Source of the DNA: Candidatus Aalborgicola bjergmarkensis
GTDB taxonomy: Bacteria; Pseudomonadota; Gammaproteobacteria; Burkholderiales; Burkholderiaceae_C
DNA length: 64,000 nt
Assembly: GCA_016708725.1 (NCBI GenBank)
Contig: JADJFE010000034.1
Coordinates: 8,981-72,980 of the forward strand
Reading direction: 5' to 3'
Each line of letters opens with the position of its first letter. Position 1 is the first letter of the stretch. Position numbers and translations under genes: made by a program. The notes under the pieces were generated by a model. It did not search any database. It was given only the letters and a program-made list of their open reading frames with translations, and was not told where the DNA came from. Positions 54,291-63,608 of this stretch are shown in pieces.

Positions 54291-54883
54291 GCAACTACCC
54301 GGTGGTGTTTGCCGTGGCAGATGAGACGGATGTGCACCAGCAGGGTAGCACGGCACCGCACCCGCTGCCGAGCGCGCGTTTCATGTTGTCGCATCCGGCG
54401 CATTTTCTGGCGCTAGGGTTTGGCGCCGGCCTGTCCCGCATCGCCCCAGGCACCGTCGGGACGTTGTGGGCCTGGGTTGCATTCCTGGTGCTGACGCCCT
54501 GGATGAGCGATGCACGTTGGGCCTTGGTGATCGGATTGGGTTTGCCCATTGGCTGGTGGGCGTGCAGCGTGACCGCGCGCGATATGGGCGTGCTCGATCC
54601 CGGCAGTGTGGTATGGGACGAGGTGCTCGCCTTCTGGCTGGTTCTGTGGTTCGTAATGCCTACGGGTTTTTTGGGGCAGATGCTGGCATTTGCTTTGTTC
54701 CGTTTTTTTGACGCGCTCAAACCCGGCCCTGTGGGTTGGGCGGATGCGCTGGGACATACGCGAGAGCCGGATTCCGACCAAAAAGTCTGGAGCAAGGCCG
54801 GTTTTGGCATCATGTTCGATGATCTGGTCGCGGCATTTTGCACCTTGCTGGTGTTTGCTCTTTGGAGCGTCATCTTCCGGTGA
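54287..54883 (+). CDS. pgpA: Phosphatidylglycerophosphatase A
   Basis: 198 residues. After a ~30-residue leader the family begins with FLALGFGAGLSRIAPGTVGTLWA, followed by DPGSVVWDEVLAFWL and FRFFDALKPGPVGWAD, and FGIMFDDLVAA near the end. It removes phosphate from phosphatidylglycerophosphate in the inner membrane. Several hydrophobic segments agree with membrane embedding. The stop overlaps the GTG start of pncC. Confidence 0.94.
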   Translation: MSNYPVVFAVADETDVHQQGSTAPHPLPSARFMLSHPAHFLALGFGAGLSRIAPGTVGTLWAWVAFLVLTPWMSDARWALVIGLGLPIGWWACSVTARDMGVLDPGSVVWDEVLAFWLVLWFVMPTGFLGQMLAFALFRFFDALKPGPVGWADALGHTREPDSDQKVWSKAGFGIMFDDLVAAFCTLLVFALWSVIFR

Positions 54884-55386
54884 CAGAAAATTCGCTACTA
54901 AATGTAGAGCCACTCCCGCACGACTGGTGCCGGATTCTGGCTGAATTGCTCATAAAAAAATCCTGGAAACTGACCACTGCCGAGAGCTGTACCGGTGGAC
55001 TGATTGCGGCCGCGTGTACCGATCTGGCAGGATCGAGCGCCTGGTTCGAGCGCGGTTTTGTCAGCTACTCCAATGCTGCCAAAACCGAAATGCTGGGGGT
55101 GGATGCTGCATTGATTGCCCAGCACGGGGCTGTGAGTGAGCAGGTAGCGCGTGCCATGGCGTGTGGCGCCTTGCTGCATTCACAAGCGCAAGTGGCGCTG
55201 GCTGTCAGCGGCATCGCGGGGCCGGGTGGGGGGAGTATTGATAAGCCAGTCGGTACCGTGTGCTTGTCCTGGGCTACGCCGCAGGGTGTCGTCAGCGAGG
55301 TGCAGCATTTTCCTGGAGACCGTGGCGCGGTGCGCGCTGCCACGGTCAGGCGGGCGTTGCAGGGTTTGTGCCGGCTACTTACGTGA
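54880..55386 (+). CDS. pncC: Nicotinamide-nucleotide amidase (CinA C-terminal domain)
   Basis: 168 residues, stand-alone CinA C-terminal domain. TTAESCTGGLIAA, FVSYSNAAKTEMLGV, VSGIAGPGGGSIDKPVGTV and a final AVRAATVRRAL are all characteristic. It deamidates NMN to nicotinic acid mononucleotide in pyridine-nucleotide salvage. GTG 54880 overlaps the pgpA stop (GTGA); an upstream in-frame TTG at 54838 is less likely. Confidence 0.93.
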   Translation: MTENSLLNVEPLPHDWCRILAELLIKKSWKLTTAESCTGGLIAAACTDLAGSSAWFERGFVSYSNAAKTEMLGVDAALIAQHGAVSEQVARAMACGALLHSQAQVALAVSGIAGPGGGSIDKPVGTVCLSWATPQGVVSEVQHFPGDRGAVRAATVRRALQGLCRLLT

Positions 55387-55388
55387 AT

Positions 55389-55620
55389 TTAGCAGACCGA
55401 AATGCTGGGAAACGGGGCAATTATCCCCGTAACCCACGCCAACCGTGCGGCATCAGCTATCAAAACTGGAGCAATTAAAATCGCCCAAGCGGCGCATCGG
55501 GCGCTGGATGTCGCTGTGGCCCATGCCTACGGCTGGAGTGACTATCGCACAGACGTGACGGATGAGGAAGTTATGCAGCGGCTGCTGGCGCTGAATCCGG
55601 GGCGCAGTGTCAGTGCTTGA
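55389..55620 (+). pseudogene. Displaced C-terminal tail of an MmeI-like DNA methyltransferase
   Basis: Starts right after pncC with AGCAGACCGAAATGCTGG, homologous to 57797 onward in the larger pseudogene. It lacks ~60 codons (the RLNQLRENWLNPPEW ... RPGWLD part), then resumes with AAHRALDVAVAHAYGWSDYR and reaches a natural-looking C-terminus (EEVMQRLLALNPG). The shared 36-bp stretch ending in GTGGCCCAT is identical at 58086-58120. The larger copy loses its C-terminus at that point, so this tail keeps what the other lacks. Confidence 0.75.
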
Positions 55621-55920
55621 GCAGGGTGACGATCACCCCCACGGCAATTACCAAAAAAGCGCCGAGTTTGATGGTCAAGCGCAGCTCCAGCGCCTGCATT
55701 TCGCGCGCAATGCGGCAATGTCCGATTTCAGTTCGGTCTTGACCATCACCAACTCATTCTTTACAGCAAGCACATCGCCCTTGGTTGCCACGGTTGCATC
55801 GAACGCTTGCGCCAGCGATTCACTTTGGGCCGTCGCCATCGCCTCAGCCTGCTTGTCCGGCACACCGGCATTTTTCAGCGTGTTGGCGAACTTCAGTGTG
55901 TCGAAAGTGATGGTGCCCAT
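55610..55920 (-). pseudogene. DUF1640-like coiled-coil protein, one-base frameshift
   Basis: The start at 55920 reads MGTITFDTLKFANTLKNAGV, then QAEAMATAQSESLAQAFD and a coiled coil, typical of DUF1640 proteins. Near 55715 the frame goes off (RAKCRRWSCA). A one-base correction restores MQALELRLTIKLGAFLVIAV and a C-terminal membrane helix ending at 55610. Its 3' end overlaps the methyltransferase tail on the other strand. A sequencing error is possible. Confidence 0.72.
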
Positions 55921-56040
55921 GCGCGGGATTATGGCATTAACGTTTATCCTTCGTCTCCATGTTTGCGCCAGCATTCCGTTTTGAGCATGGGAGCATGCTT
56001 CACGTAAGAAGCCCGTTCGTCACCCGATTCGCTGTAATTT

Positions 56041-56192
56041 CATATTACCCGTGATATGACAAATGTAAAAACTGCGATGCAAAGCCCTCTTAAAACCCTC
56101 CTGCAAGCCTTTGCGGCACCTTTTTGACCACAAATCAGGCATCAAATCAGCCTATAGCCCCCGTGGGATGTGCGGTTACAGCTATTAATAAC
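56041..56192 (-). repeat. Dispersed intergenic repeat, long inverted copy
   Basis: The minus strand reads TAATAGCTGTAACCGCACAT, CCCACGGGGGCTATAGGCTG, ATTTGATGCCTGATTTG, then ends TATCACGGGTAATATG. It matches 7826-7977 along its whole length. The rest of 55921-56313 shows no gene; the promoter of the methyltransferase pseudogene may lie at about 56260. Confidence 0.75.
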
Positions 56193-56313
56193 ATAGTAAC
56201 AATACAACCATCTCCACGCTGGGGCGAGGGAATAAAACCCAATGACCACGTCACTTTGAATCGCACCCGGACGTGCGTAAGGATCTATAAAACATACAGT
56301 ACCATCCCGCCCC

Positions 56314-58120
56314 ATGACCCCCGAACAATTCATCAATCGCTGGCGTGACAACCCCTTGACCGAGCGCGCCGGAGCGCAGGCGCATTTCGACGATCTGTGT
56401 GAATTGCTGGGCGTGGACAAGCCGCGTGACCGCGACAACTACTGCTTTGAGCGCGGCGCCAAAAAGATGGGCGGTGGTGACGGCTGGGCTGACGTGTGGA
56501 AGCGCGACCACTTTGCCTGGAAAAACAAAAGCCCCAAGCGCGATCTGGTCAAGGCTGCTACCCGCATCGCTACGTTGTTTGCAGCAATGCAGCAAGGCGG
56601 TGCATACGGTAGCGACGACATCACCTGGTTCAATGGCGGTTTATTTGCCCACATCGACATTCCACCGCTTTTGCCCGCTGACCTGGCCTGTCTGCATCGC
56701 GTAGCTGCTGAAAAAGACTGGCGCGCCATTGACCCGACGATTTTCGGAACGCTATTCGAAAGCGGCCTGGACCCGAACAGCCGCGCCGAGCTGGGCGCGC
56801 ACTTTACCGATGTGGCCACCATCCAGAAAATTATTGACCCGCTGATCACGCGCCCCTTGGCGGTGGAATGGCAAACAGCCAAAGCCACCATTACCGCAGC
56901 GCTGGTCAAAAGCACGCCCCGAAGCCACAAAGCAGCAACCAACGCTTACCACGCCTATCTGGAGCATCTGCGCAATTTCCGCGTGCTCGATGCGGCCTGC
57001 GGTTCGGGTAACTTTTTGTATCTGGCATTGCACGCGCTCAAAGCCCTGGAACACGCCGCGCAGCTTGACGCCGAAGCGCTGGGCCTGCAACAACAGCTCG
57101 GCATCGAATGCGGAACAATCAACATTCTGGGGCTGGAAATCAACGAATACGCAGCGGAACTGGCCCGCGTGACCGTCTGGATTGGCGACTTGCAATGGTG
57201 CCAACGCAATGGCCGCCCGATCCACAAACGCCCGGCACTGCACAGCCTGGACGCCATCGAACACCGCGACGCGCTTCTCAATGCCGACGGCACCGAGGCA
57301 ATCTGGCCGAAGGCTGATGTGCTGGTAGGCAATCCGCCGTTTCTGGGAGGTAGCAAAAAACGAGGAGAGTTGGGCGATGCGTACTTTGATGCGCTCAACG
57401 CCGTTTATGCCCAGCGCGTGCCTGGTTTTGCCGATCTGGTCTGCTATTGGTTTGAAAAAGCCCGCACAGCCATTGCAGCTGGTACGCTGGTCTCTGCTGG
57501 GTTGGTTGCTACCAATTCGATACGCGGCGGTGCCAACCGCAAGGTGCTGGATACCATTTGCAAAAGCACACGCATCTTTGAAGCCTGGAGCGATGAGCCA
57601 TGGGTCAACGAAGGCGCTGCGGTAAGGGTGTCGACACCACCTTTGGCATCCTGCACAGCCGCATGCACGAACTCTGGTCGCTGCGCATGCACTTGGCTGG
57701 GCGTTGGCAATGATCCGCGCTACACACCCACCACCTGCTTTGAAACCTTCCCGTTCCCCGAAGGTCTCACGCCTCTTGATACCGCGCACCAGCAGACCGA
57801 AACGCTGGAAAACGGGGGCAATTATCTCTGTAGCGCACGCCAGCCGCGGGGAGGCTATCAAAGATACAGTAATTAAAATCGCCCAGGCTGCGCACCGACT
57901 CAACCAGTTGCGCGAGAACTGGCTCAATCCGCCGGAGTGGATGCAGCGCGTGCCTGATGTCGTACCACTGGGCATGACTACCAGCCCTTACCCGGATCGC
58001 ATCGTGCCCAAGGCAGGCTATGAAAAAGAGCTGGCTAAGAGGACCTTGACCAATCTCTATAACCAACGTCCGGGATGGCTTGATGCGGCGCATCGGGCGC
58101 TGGATGTCGCTGTGGCCCAT
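56314..58120 (+). pseudogene. MmeI-like DNA methyltransferase, multiply deleted
   Basis: The N-terminus (MTPEQFINRWRDNPLTERAG) and FERGAKKMGGGDGWADVWKR fit type II MmeI-like restriction-methylation enzymes. About 200 residues are missing after FAWKNKSPKRDL. The methyltransferase part keeps motif I DAACGSGNFLYL (~226) and motif IV VGNPPFLGG (~340). Beyond EGAAVRVS the target-recognition domain is gone. A short part reads in another frame (TTFGILHSRMHELWSLRM), then GNDPRYTPTTCFETFPFPEG is back in frame. A further shift near 57815 leads into RLNQLRENWLNPPEWMQRVP. Homology ends at 58120, where insertion-sequence-like DNA begins. It is not expected to be functional. Confidence 0.85.
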
Positions 58121-58180
58121 ACCCTTTGGCGCTCACTGAAATTGACCCACCCCCTGCTCATTGGAATTGACTCACAGACT
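58121..58180 (+). mobile_element. Possible IS21-type left terminus
   Basis: CTGAAATTGACCCACC (58135) and GGAATTGACTCACAG (58161) are two imperfect copies of one motif, as in the multiple terminal repeats of IS21-family elements. They lie at the exact point where methyltransferase homology stops. No matching right end was found in the window. From here to 58600 I see no recognisable gene. Confidence 0.4.
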
Positions 58181-58619
58181 TTGGCTGAGAGTACGTTGGC
58201 ATGTGGTGATAGACGAACCCATACAGCTCTTGGATTGAATGGGCGTTTGAGGCTGGACGTTCTTGCGTATGTCAACCGCCATTACTTGAATTAATTCGTT
58301 GTCCAGACTCAAGATATCGTTTGACAAAGGCAGGCTTAGTCAATGTGGGTACGGATAGTTGTGGTCCGCCAAGACCATGAATTGGCATCATACCCGACAA
58401 GCGTAAAACGCAGATGTAATGGAAGAACGGGGCGCACCAACCGCTTTCGACCCGAACAAGTGCGATTTCTGCAGCTAGCGCCCCACCCTGCATCAGCCAC
58501 GAGTGCGCACCAACTATTGTCCCCAGTCGTGACCAATGTCCAGTGCTGGAATGTGCTGTGAGCATGAACCACGGATCGACTTTCGAGGTGTCCATTTGAG
58601 GCTCCAACAGAGCGCTGAA

Positions 58620-58890
58620 TGCGTTGCAATGGCAGTGGACGCACGCTGCAATGTGCGTGCCGTCAAACCGAAGTGCCAGTGTGTACGCCTTGCGACCGAG
58701 GTCAGCGCTAGCTGCAGCGTTGAGTGTCGCAAACAGGCACGTCTAGCCAGTCAAGCGCAGAGCCTCCAGGATATATCAGCAGCTGCGTCGGACGCTGCAA
58801 CCACGCCCGTCGTCAACAACGATTACGCCTACGCCAGCGAGAGCAGGAACCGGCCTCCGAAAAATAGTGACTCATCAGGGCCTCTCCTAA
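58620..58890 (+). pseudogene. Decayed copy of IS21-associated zinc-finger ORF
   Basis: The plus strand reads CSVECRKQARLASQAQSL, then, with shifts, SDAATTPVVNNDYAYASESR and SDSSGP. This parallels CDHGNRYCKDCARQVRKC, QNSGRGRRNHAQRQRRYRAR and KVTHQGSP of the ORF at 60471-60944. Frameshifts and lost cysteines show it is dead. Confidence 0.6.
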
Positions 58891-58959
58891 GAAGCCCGTG
58901 TGTGATTTACTACCACCACAGCTCGATGAAGCCAGCGCACCGTCCGCCGACACCAGCGG

Positions 58960-60080
58960 GGTTGCCACTCGGTGCGCGCGCCCTGTGGCGAGCGGAGTTC
59001 GCCGTAGTCGGTCGCTGCGGGCAACGAGTGAACCGATTTTCGACCCATAAAAGACAAGGAATTAACGGCGACCGACTTCCTTGAAAGCCTGACTCGCAAC
59101 AACATGGGCTTTGGCGCCCACGAACAAAGTGTGGGCGGGGCATGTTGGCGCAAGACAAGTCGATTTACACCGCCTGAGTTGCGCTTTGAGGCCACCCGCA
59201 TCGCTGATACGGCGGCAGTGCAGCGACCGACTGGAATCGATACGCATTGCCGGACAACTGGTAGCGTGACGCCGCTGACGACCAAGACAGTGGTGCCCTG
59301 GTACTGATTGACGGTTACCGGCGCTCGAGCGCGCTCGCTGACTGGGCGCAGACACCGCCCCGGTGCACGTTGGCACTGCCTGGGGCCTGCGCTGGCACAG
59401 ATGCTGGCCCACCTGTTCTCGCGGGCATTTGACCCCATGGAGGAAGCCCCAGTGCTGCGCGAGCTGATCGACTCCCTTGGCCTGAGCCAGCGCGAAGCCG
59501 CACGTCAATGCGCCCGTGATGTGAGCTGGGCACATCGCCGCTTGGTACTACTGGGGGCACTGGTCCCAGGACCTGGTGCGGTGCGTGGGGTATATCGAGT
59601 TGGGCGGGCTCACGCATTGTGGCCCTGCTGGCGCGCGCCAACAGCGAGCATGCCAGTCAACCATTGGCCAGCATGGCAAGCGACCACTGGCATGCGGGAA
59701 CTGCAAGCCTGGTTTAGCCACCACCACAAAGCCGCCCAACACACGCAGCGCCAACGCATGGTAAACACCCACGCCTGTTTATCGACAGCTTGAATGAGAG
59801 ACAAAGCCATATGAGCATTGCCAAAGACCTGCGGGGCGGACCTGAACGTGAGGTGGTTAGCGGAGCTGGGTTACCCGGTGTTAACCAGCTGCAACGCGCA
59901 CACCGACGCCTAGTGCCACTGACCGCCCTGCTGGAACCAACGCCAAAGGGCGCGTGTCTGCGCCTGCATGTAGCGCTGGAACAAGGAACAACGAACTTAC
60001 CAGGCTGGTGCCATGACCCCGATAGATATTCGTGCCACCGTGCTCACCTTGCACCAACAGAGCACAGGTTTACGTGAAAT
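58960..60080 (+). pseudogene. Decayed ParB-like gene associated with IS21-type element
   Basis: Scattered in-frame pieces: LRFEATRIADTAAVQRPTGI near 59180, then PMEEAPVLRELIDSLGLSQR and EAARQCARDVSWAHRRLVLL (59435-59560), which fits the ParB/RepB helix-turn-helix. Later come MRELQAWFSHHHKAAQHTQR and, in other frames, IAKDLRGGPE and RRLVPLTALLEPT. At least three frameshifts and one stop separate them. ParB-like genes accompany some IS21-type transposases in betaproteobacteria, to my knowledge. Confidence 0.6.
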
Positions 60081-60280
60081 CAGCCTGGTGTGAATGGTTG
60101 CCGGAACGTGCGCGTCAATCTGGCGGCAGAGGTATTGCGCAGAACTGTTGGATTTATCGCCATGGGCTTGAAAGGAGCCCGAAGGCGAGTTTCTCCAAGA
60201 CCCTGCGTGGCGTGGCGGCGCAATTTCCGGATGTGGTGTTGTGGATTTGCGTTTGAGGCAAGGCTTGGGATGCACTAGCC
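60013..60280 (+). pseudogene. IstA-like transposase N-terminal fragment, decayed
   Basis: ATG 60013 begins MTPIDIRATVLTLHQQSTGL REIS and hits a stop at once. A weakly similar reading continues out of frame (NGCRNVRVNLAAEVLRR). This fits the N-terminal helix-turn-helix of an IstA transposase different from the one at 60928. Sequence to 60470 has no recognisable gene. Confidence 0.45.
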
Positions 60281-60470
60281 AAGCAGTCCAGGAGGAGTAC
60301 AAACCGACCTTGCCGTAAAAGCTTGTGAAGCAGGCACGACACCGGCCAATAACGTAGCAAGTTCAAACCGATGTCGTGCCCCGAGCCCGGGAGGGCCGCG
60401 TTGCCGGTATCAGTATTTCACGAAACATCGTGCGCTGTCCAGCCCAACCCCCGTCGGCCACCCTTTGCCG

Positions 60471-60944
60471 ATGGAGCCACCCGCCCGACATTACCCGTGC
60501 GCCCAGTGCCAGACTCGGGTGCTGGTGTGCAGCCGCTGTGATCATGGCAACCGCTACTGCAAAGACTGCGCTCGTCAAGTGCGCAAATGCAAGCAACACG
60601 AGGCAGCACGACGCTATCAAAACAGCGGGCGTGGACGCCGCAACCACGCCCAGCGGCAACGTCGCTACCGCGCACGCCAACGCCGCCTTTCAGAGCCTCT
60701 TGCAGAAAAAGTGACGCATCAGGGTTCCCCACCCCCAAGCCCTGCTGCTCTACTGCCCAGCGAGACGACAGCGCTGCAAAGCCCTCAAAGCCAACCCTTG
60801 CAAGCCTCAAAGTCGCTTTGGCAGTGCCATTTTTGCCATTGCGAGTGCTCTGAGTTTGTGCGAATTGACTTTTTGCGCTGTCGCATTCGTCGCCCCACCC
60901 GTTTGCCAGACCAGAAAGGACCCCACCATGCCCGTGACCCCTGA
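60471..60944 (+). CDS. IS21-associated cysteine-rich (zinc-binding) accessory protein
   Basis: 157 residues. Two cysteine groups: CAQCQTRVLVCSRCDHGNRYCKDC near the N-terminus and CHFCHCECSEFVRIDFLRC near the C-terminus, with a basic region (RGRRNHAQRQRRYRARQRR) between. It looks like a zinc-binding DNA- or RNA-interacting protein. It overlaps the start of istA by 17 nt, and a decayed relative at 58620 also lies before transposon genes, so I take it to be part of this IS21 lineage. The exact start is uncertain; a reading with YFTKHRALSSPTPVG upstream is possible. Confidence 0.7.
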   Translation: MEPPARHYPCAQCQTRVLVCSRCDHGNRYCKDCARQVRKCKQHEAARRYQNSGRGRRNHAQRQRRYRARQRRLSEPLAEKVTHQGSPPPSPAALLPSETTALQSPQSQPLQASKSLWQCHFCHCECSEFVRIDFLRCRIRRPTRLPDQKGPHHARDP

Positions 60945-63273
60945 ACTACACGCCAACATATTGCGTTACCGCCTGGTTGAGCTTTGGCGCACCGGCACCA
61001 TTGCGGCCCAATTGCACGTCCACCATGGCACCGTCGAGCGCATCCTGCGCCAGGAGGGGCTGCCACGCGTGGGGGTGGTGCGCAGTTCCAACATTGACCC
61101 CTATTTGCCATTCATCCTGGAGACACTCAAGAAGTTCCCGGACCTCAGAGCCAGCCGCTTGTACGCCATGGTCAAAGAGCGTGGCTACCAAGGTGGCCCT
61201 GACCACTTTCGCCACCTTATCTCCCATCATCGACCCAGACCATTGCCAGAGGCTTATCTGCGCCTGGTGACCCTCATCGGGGAACAGGGACAAATTGACT
61301 GGGGTCACTTTGGCTACCAGCAAATTGGTCAGGCCAGGCGCCCCCTGATGGCCTTTGTTGCGGTGCTGTCCTGGTCACGGCGCATCTTTTTGCGCTTCTC
61401 GCTTGATGCCCGCATGGAGAGCTTCCTGCGTGCCCATGTCCAAGCCTTTGAGACCTGGGGTGGCCTGCCCAGAGTGCTGCTCTATGACAATCTCAAAAGT
61501 GCCGTGCTTGAGCGCCAGGGCGATGCCATTCGTTTCTCGCCCACACTGCTGGCATTTGCCGCTCACTACCACTTCGAGCCCCGCCCGGTGGCGGTGGCCC
61601 GCGGCAATGAGAAGGGGCGGGTCGAGCGTGCCATTCGTTATATCCGCGACAACTTCTTTGCTGCACGCACGTTCACTGACCTTGATGACCTCAACGCCCA
61701 GGCCGATGCCTGGGCGTGCGGCCCAGCCGATGAGCGTCTGTGCCCGCAGGACAAGACCTTGACGGTGGGACAGGCCTTTGTCCAGGAGAAGCCCCGGCTG
61801 CTGGCATTGCCAGCCAACCCTTACCCGGTCGAAGAGCGTGTGGTGGTCAAGGTCGGCAAGACCCCCTATGTGCGCTTTGACCTCAATGATTATTCGGTGC
61901 CTCACACCCAGGTGCGCAAAGCGCTCACGGTGTTGGCTGATACCAAGACGGTGCGCATCCTCGATGCCCAGGTGGTGGTGGCCAGTCATGCGCGCAGCTA
62001 TGACAGGGGTCAACAAATCGAGACTGAGTCGCACATTAAAGATTTGGTCGAGCGCAAAGCCCAGGCGCATGCCCAGCGTGGCATGGGACGCCTGAGCCAA
62101 GCTGTGCCTGCCAGCGCAGAGCTGTTGGCCCAGGCCGGTGCCAGAGGCGAGAACCTGGGCTCAATCACGCAAGCCCTGTTGCGCCTGGTTGATCGCTATG
62201 GAGCCTCTGAGGTGCAGACGGCGGTGTTGACAGCATTGGCACGCAAGGTGCCCCACCCCAATGCGGTTCGTCTGGCGCTGGAGACCCAGCGCGAAACGCG
62301 CCAGGCACCGGCTCCAGTGGCGGTGCAGTTGAGCGAGAAAGTGCGCCTGCGCGATACGGTGATCCACGCCCAGCCGCTGGCCAGCTATGACCAATTGAAC
62401 AGCACGCCGCCTGCCAGCATGGGAGCAGGCCATCAAACAGCAACACCAGCGCTGGCCAATACCGCTGCGACCAGCGTCACCACACCACTGGCCCAAAACC
62501 CCAAAGGAGCGACAGCGATGAATCCAAAGAATGACAGCTTGCGCCAGCGTGCAGCAGATCTGCACTTGTATGGCGTGCTTGAGCATTGGTCAGAGATATC
62601 AGATGCCGACTGGCTGGTCAAATTGATCGATTGGGAGGAGCAAGCGCGTACCCAGCGCAGCCTTGATCGGCGCCTGAGTGCTGCGCATATTGGGCGCTTT
62701 AAGGCGCTGGCTGACTTTGATTGGTCCTGGCCCCGCCAGTGTGATCGTGTGGCCATTGAGGCGTTGATGACACTGGACTTCATCACCCAGGGTGCCAACG
62801 TGGTGTTGCGTGGCAATAACGGGGTGGGCAAGTCAATGCTGGCCAAAAATTTGGCGCATCAAGCGCTGGTGCAGGGTTACACGGTGCGTTTCACCACTGC
62901 CGGCGAGATGCTTGGGGATTTGGCTGCGCTCGATAGTGATGCAGCGCTGCGCAGACGATTGCGACATTACGCAAACCCCGATTTGTTGGTGATTGATGAG
63001 ATTGGCTATTTGTCGTATTCAAACCGCCATGCCGATTTGCTGTTCGAGCTGGTCAACCGGCGCTATGAGGCCAAGAGCACCATCGTCACCACCAATAAGG
63101 CGTTTGCCGATTGGGCTGAGGTGTTTCCCAATGCAGCTTGTGTGGTGTCTTTGATTGATCGCCTGCTGCATCACTCGGAAATCATCGCCATTGAAGGGGA
63201 GTCGTACCGGCTCAAAGAGGCCCAGGAGCGCTGTGCACAGTTGGCTGCAAAACGCACCAAGGTTAAATCATGA
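60928..63273 (+). CDS. istA: IS21-family transposase, IstA and IstB in one reading frame
   Basis: 781 residues. The IstA part (1-~520) starts MPVTPELHANILRYRLVELW, with a helix-turn-helix (TIAAQLHVHHGTVERIL) and DDE integrase core (QIDWGHFGY, LLYDNLKSAV, GNEKGRVERAIRYIRDNFF). The IstB part starts at Met531 (ATG 62518, AAGGAG upstream), with Walker A RGNNGVGKSMLAKNLA, Walker B DLLVIDEIGYL and TTNKAFADWAEVF. There is no stop between them, whereas istA and istB are normally separate overlapping genes. A fused protein and a separate IstB from the internal start are both possible. AAGGA lies 8 nt before ATG 60928. Confidence 0.92.
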   Translation: MPVTPELHANILRYRLVELWRTGTIAAQLHVHHGTVERILRQEGLPRVGVVRSSNIDPYLPFILETLKKFPDLRASRLYAMVKERGYQGGPDHFRHLISHHRPRPLPEAYLRLVTLIGEQGQIDWGHFGYQQIGQARRPLMAFVAVLSWSRRIFLRFSLDARMESFLRAHVQAFETWGGLPRVLLYDNLKSAVLERQGDAIRFSPTLLAFAAHYHFEPRPVAVARGNEKGRVERAIRYIRDNFFAARTFTDLDDLNAQADAWACGPADERLCPQDKTLTVGQAFVQEKPRLLALPANPYPVEERVVVKVGKTPYVRFDLNDYSVPHTQVRKALTVLADTKTVRILDAQVVVASHARSYDRGQQIETESHIKDLVERKAQAHAQRGMGRLSQAVPASAELLAQAGARGENLGSITQALLRLVDRYGASEVQTAVLTALARKVPHPNAVRLALETQRETRQAPAPVAVQLSEKVRLRDTVIHAQPLASYDQLNSTPPASMGAGHQTATPALANTAATSVTTPLAQNPKGATAMNPKNDSLRQRAADLHLYGVLEHWSEISDADWLVKLIDWEEQARTQRSLDRRLSAAHIGRFKALADFDWSWPRQCDRVAIEALMTLDFITQGANVVLRGNNGVGKSMLAKNLAHQALVQGYTVRFTTAGEMLGDLAALDSDAALRRRLRHYANPDLLVIDEIGYLSYSNRHADLLFELVNRRYEAKSTIVTTNKAFADWAEVFPNAACVVSLIDRLLHHSEIIAIEGESYRLKEAQERCAQLAAKRTKVKS

Positions 63274-63608
63274 AGCACATCATGAAACATATGCAATTGC
63301 CCTCAGGACGGCGATCAGGTCTGCCTATGGTCATTGACGATGACTGGAGCACTGAGCAGGTGGTGGCTGTGGCTGAGTTGCTGCAGGATTTGCTGCATGT
63401 GATTCACAGCCGCTATCAGGGCAAGCTTTACGCGCATTGGAAAGCCACCAGGATCACTGAGTTCGAGGTTGACGGCTCCAACGATGACGAGGGTGTGCCA
63501 TTCCTGATCTCAACTATTGTTTTCGAACTAATAACTAAGGGCCGACAAGGCCCTTTTGGTTTTTGTGCACCAGCGCTTGAAAACTCCGCCAAATTTGCGC
63601 GCTATTAG
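63270..63608 (+). CDS. Small ORF downstream of istB
   Basis: 112 residues. The ATG overlaps the istB stop (ATGA). SGLPMVIDDDWSTEQVVAVAELLQDLLHVI is acidic and helical and resembles small ORFs I associate with the same position in other IS21-type elements. Function unknown. The last ~45 residues run through the terminator-like hairpin at 63536, so the original protein may have been shorter. Confidence 0.6.
   Translation: MKHIMKHMQLPSGRRSGLPMVIDDDWSTEQVVAVAELLQDLLHVIHSRYQGKLYAHWKATRITEFEVDGSNDDEGVPFLISTIVFELITKGRQGPFGFCAPALENSAKFARY
63536..63566 (+). terminator. Rho-independent terminator of IS21 element
   Basis: AAGGGCC and GGCCCTT form a 7-bp stem with a 5-nt loop, followed by TTGGTTTTT. 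It lies after istB and the small ORF, near the likely right end of the element. Confidence 0.6.

Noticed and set aside
58272..58607. 111-codon minus-strand open frame next to the IS-like junction
   Set aside because: No recognisable domain or ribosome site; likely chance frame in decayed DNA.
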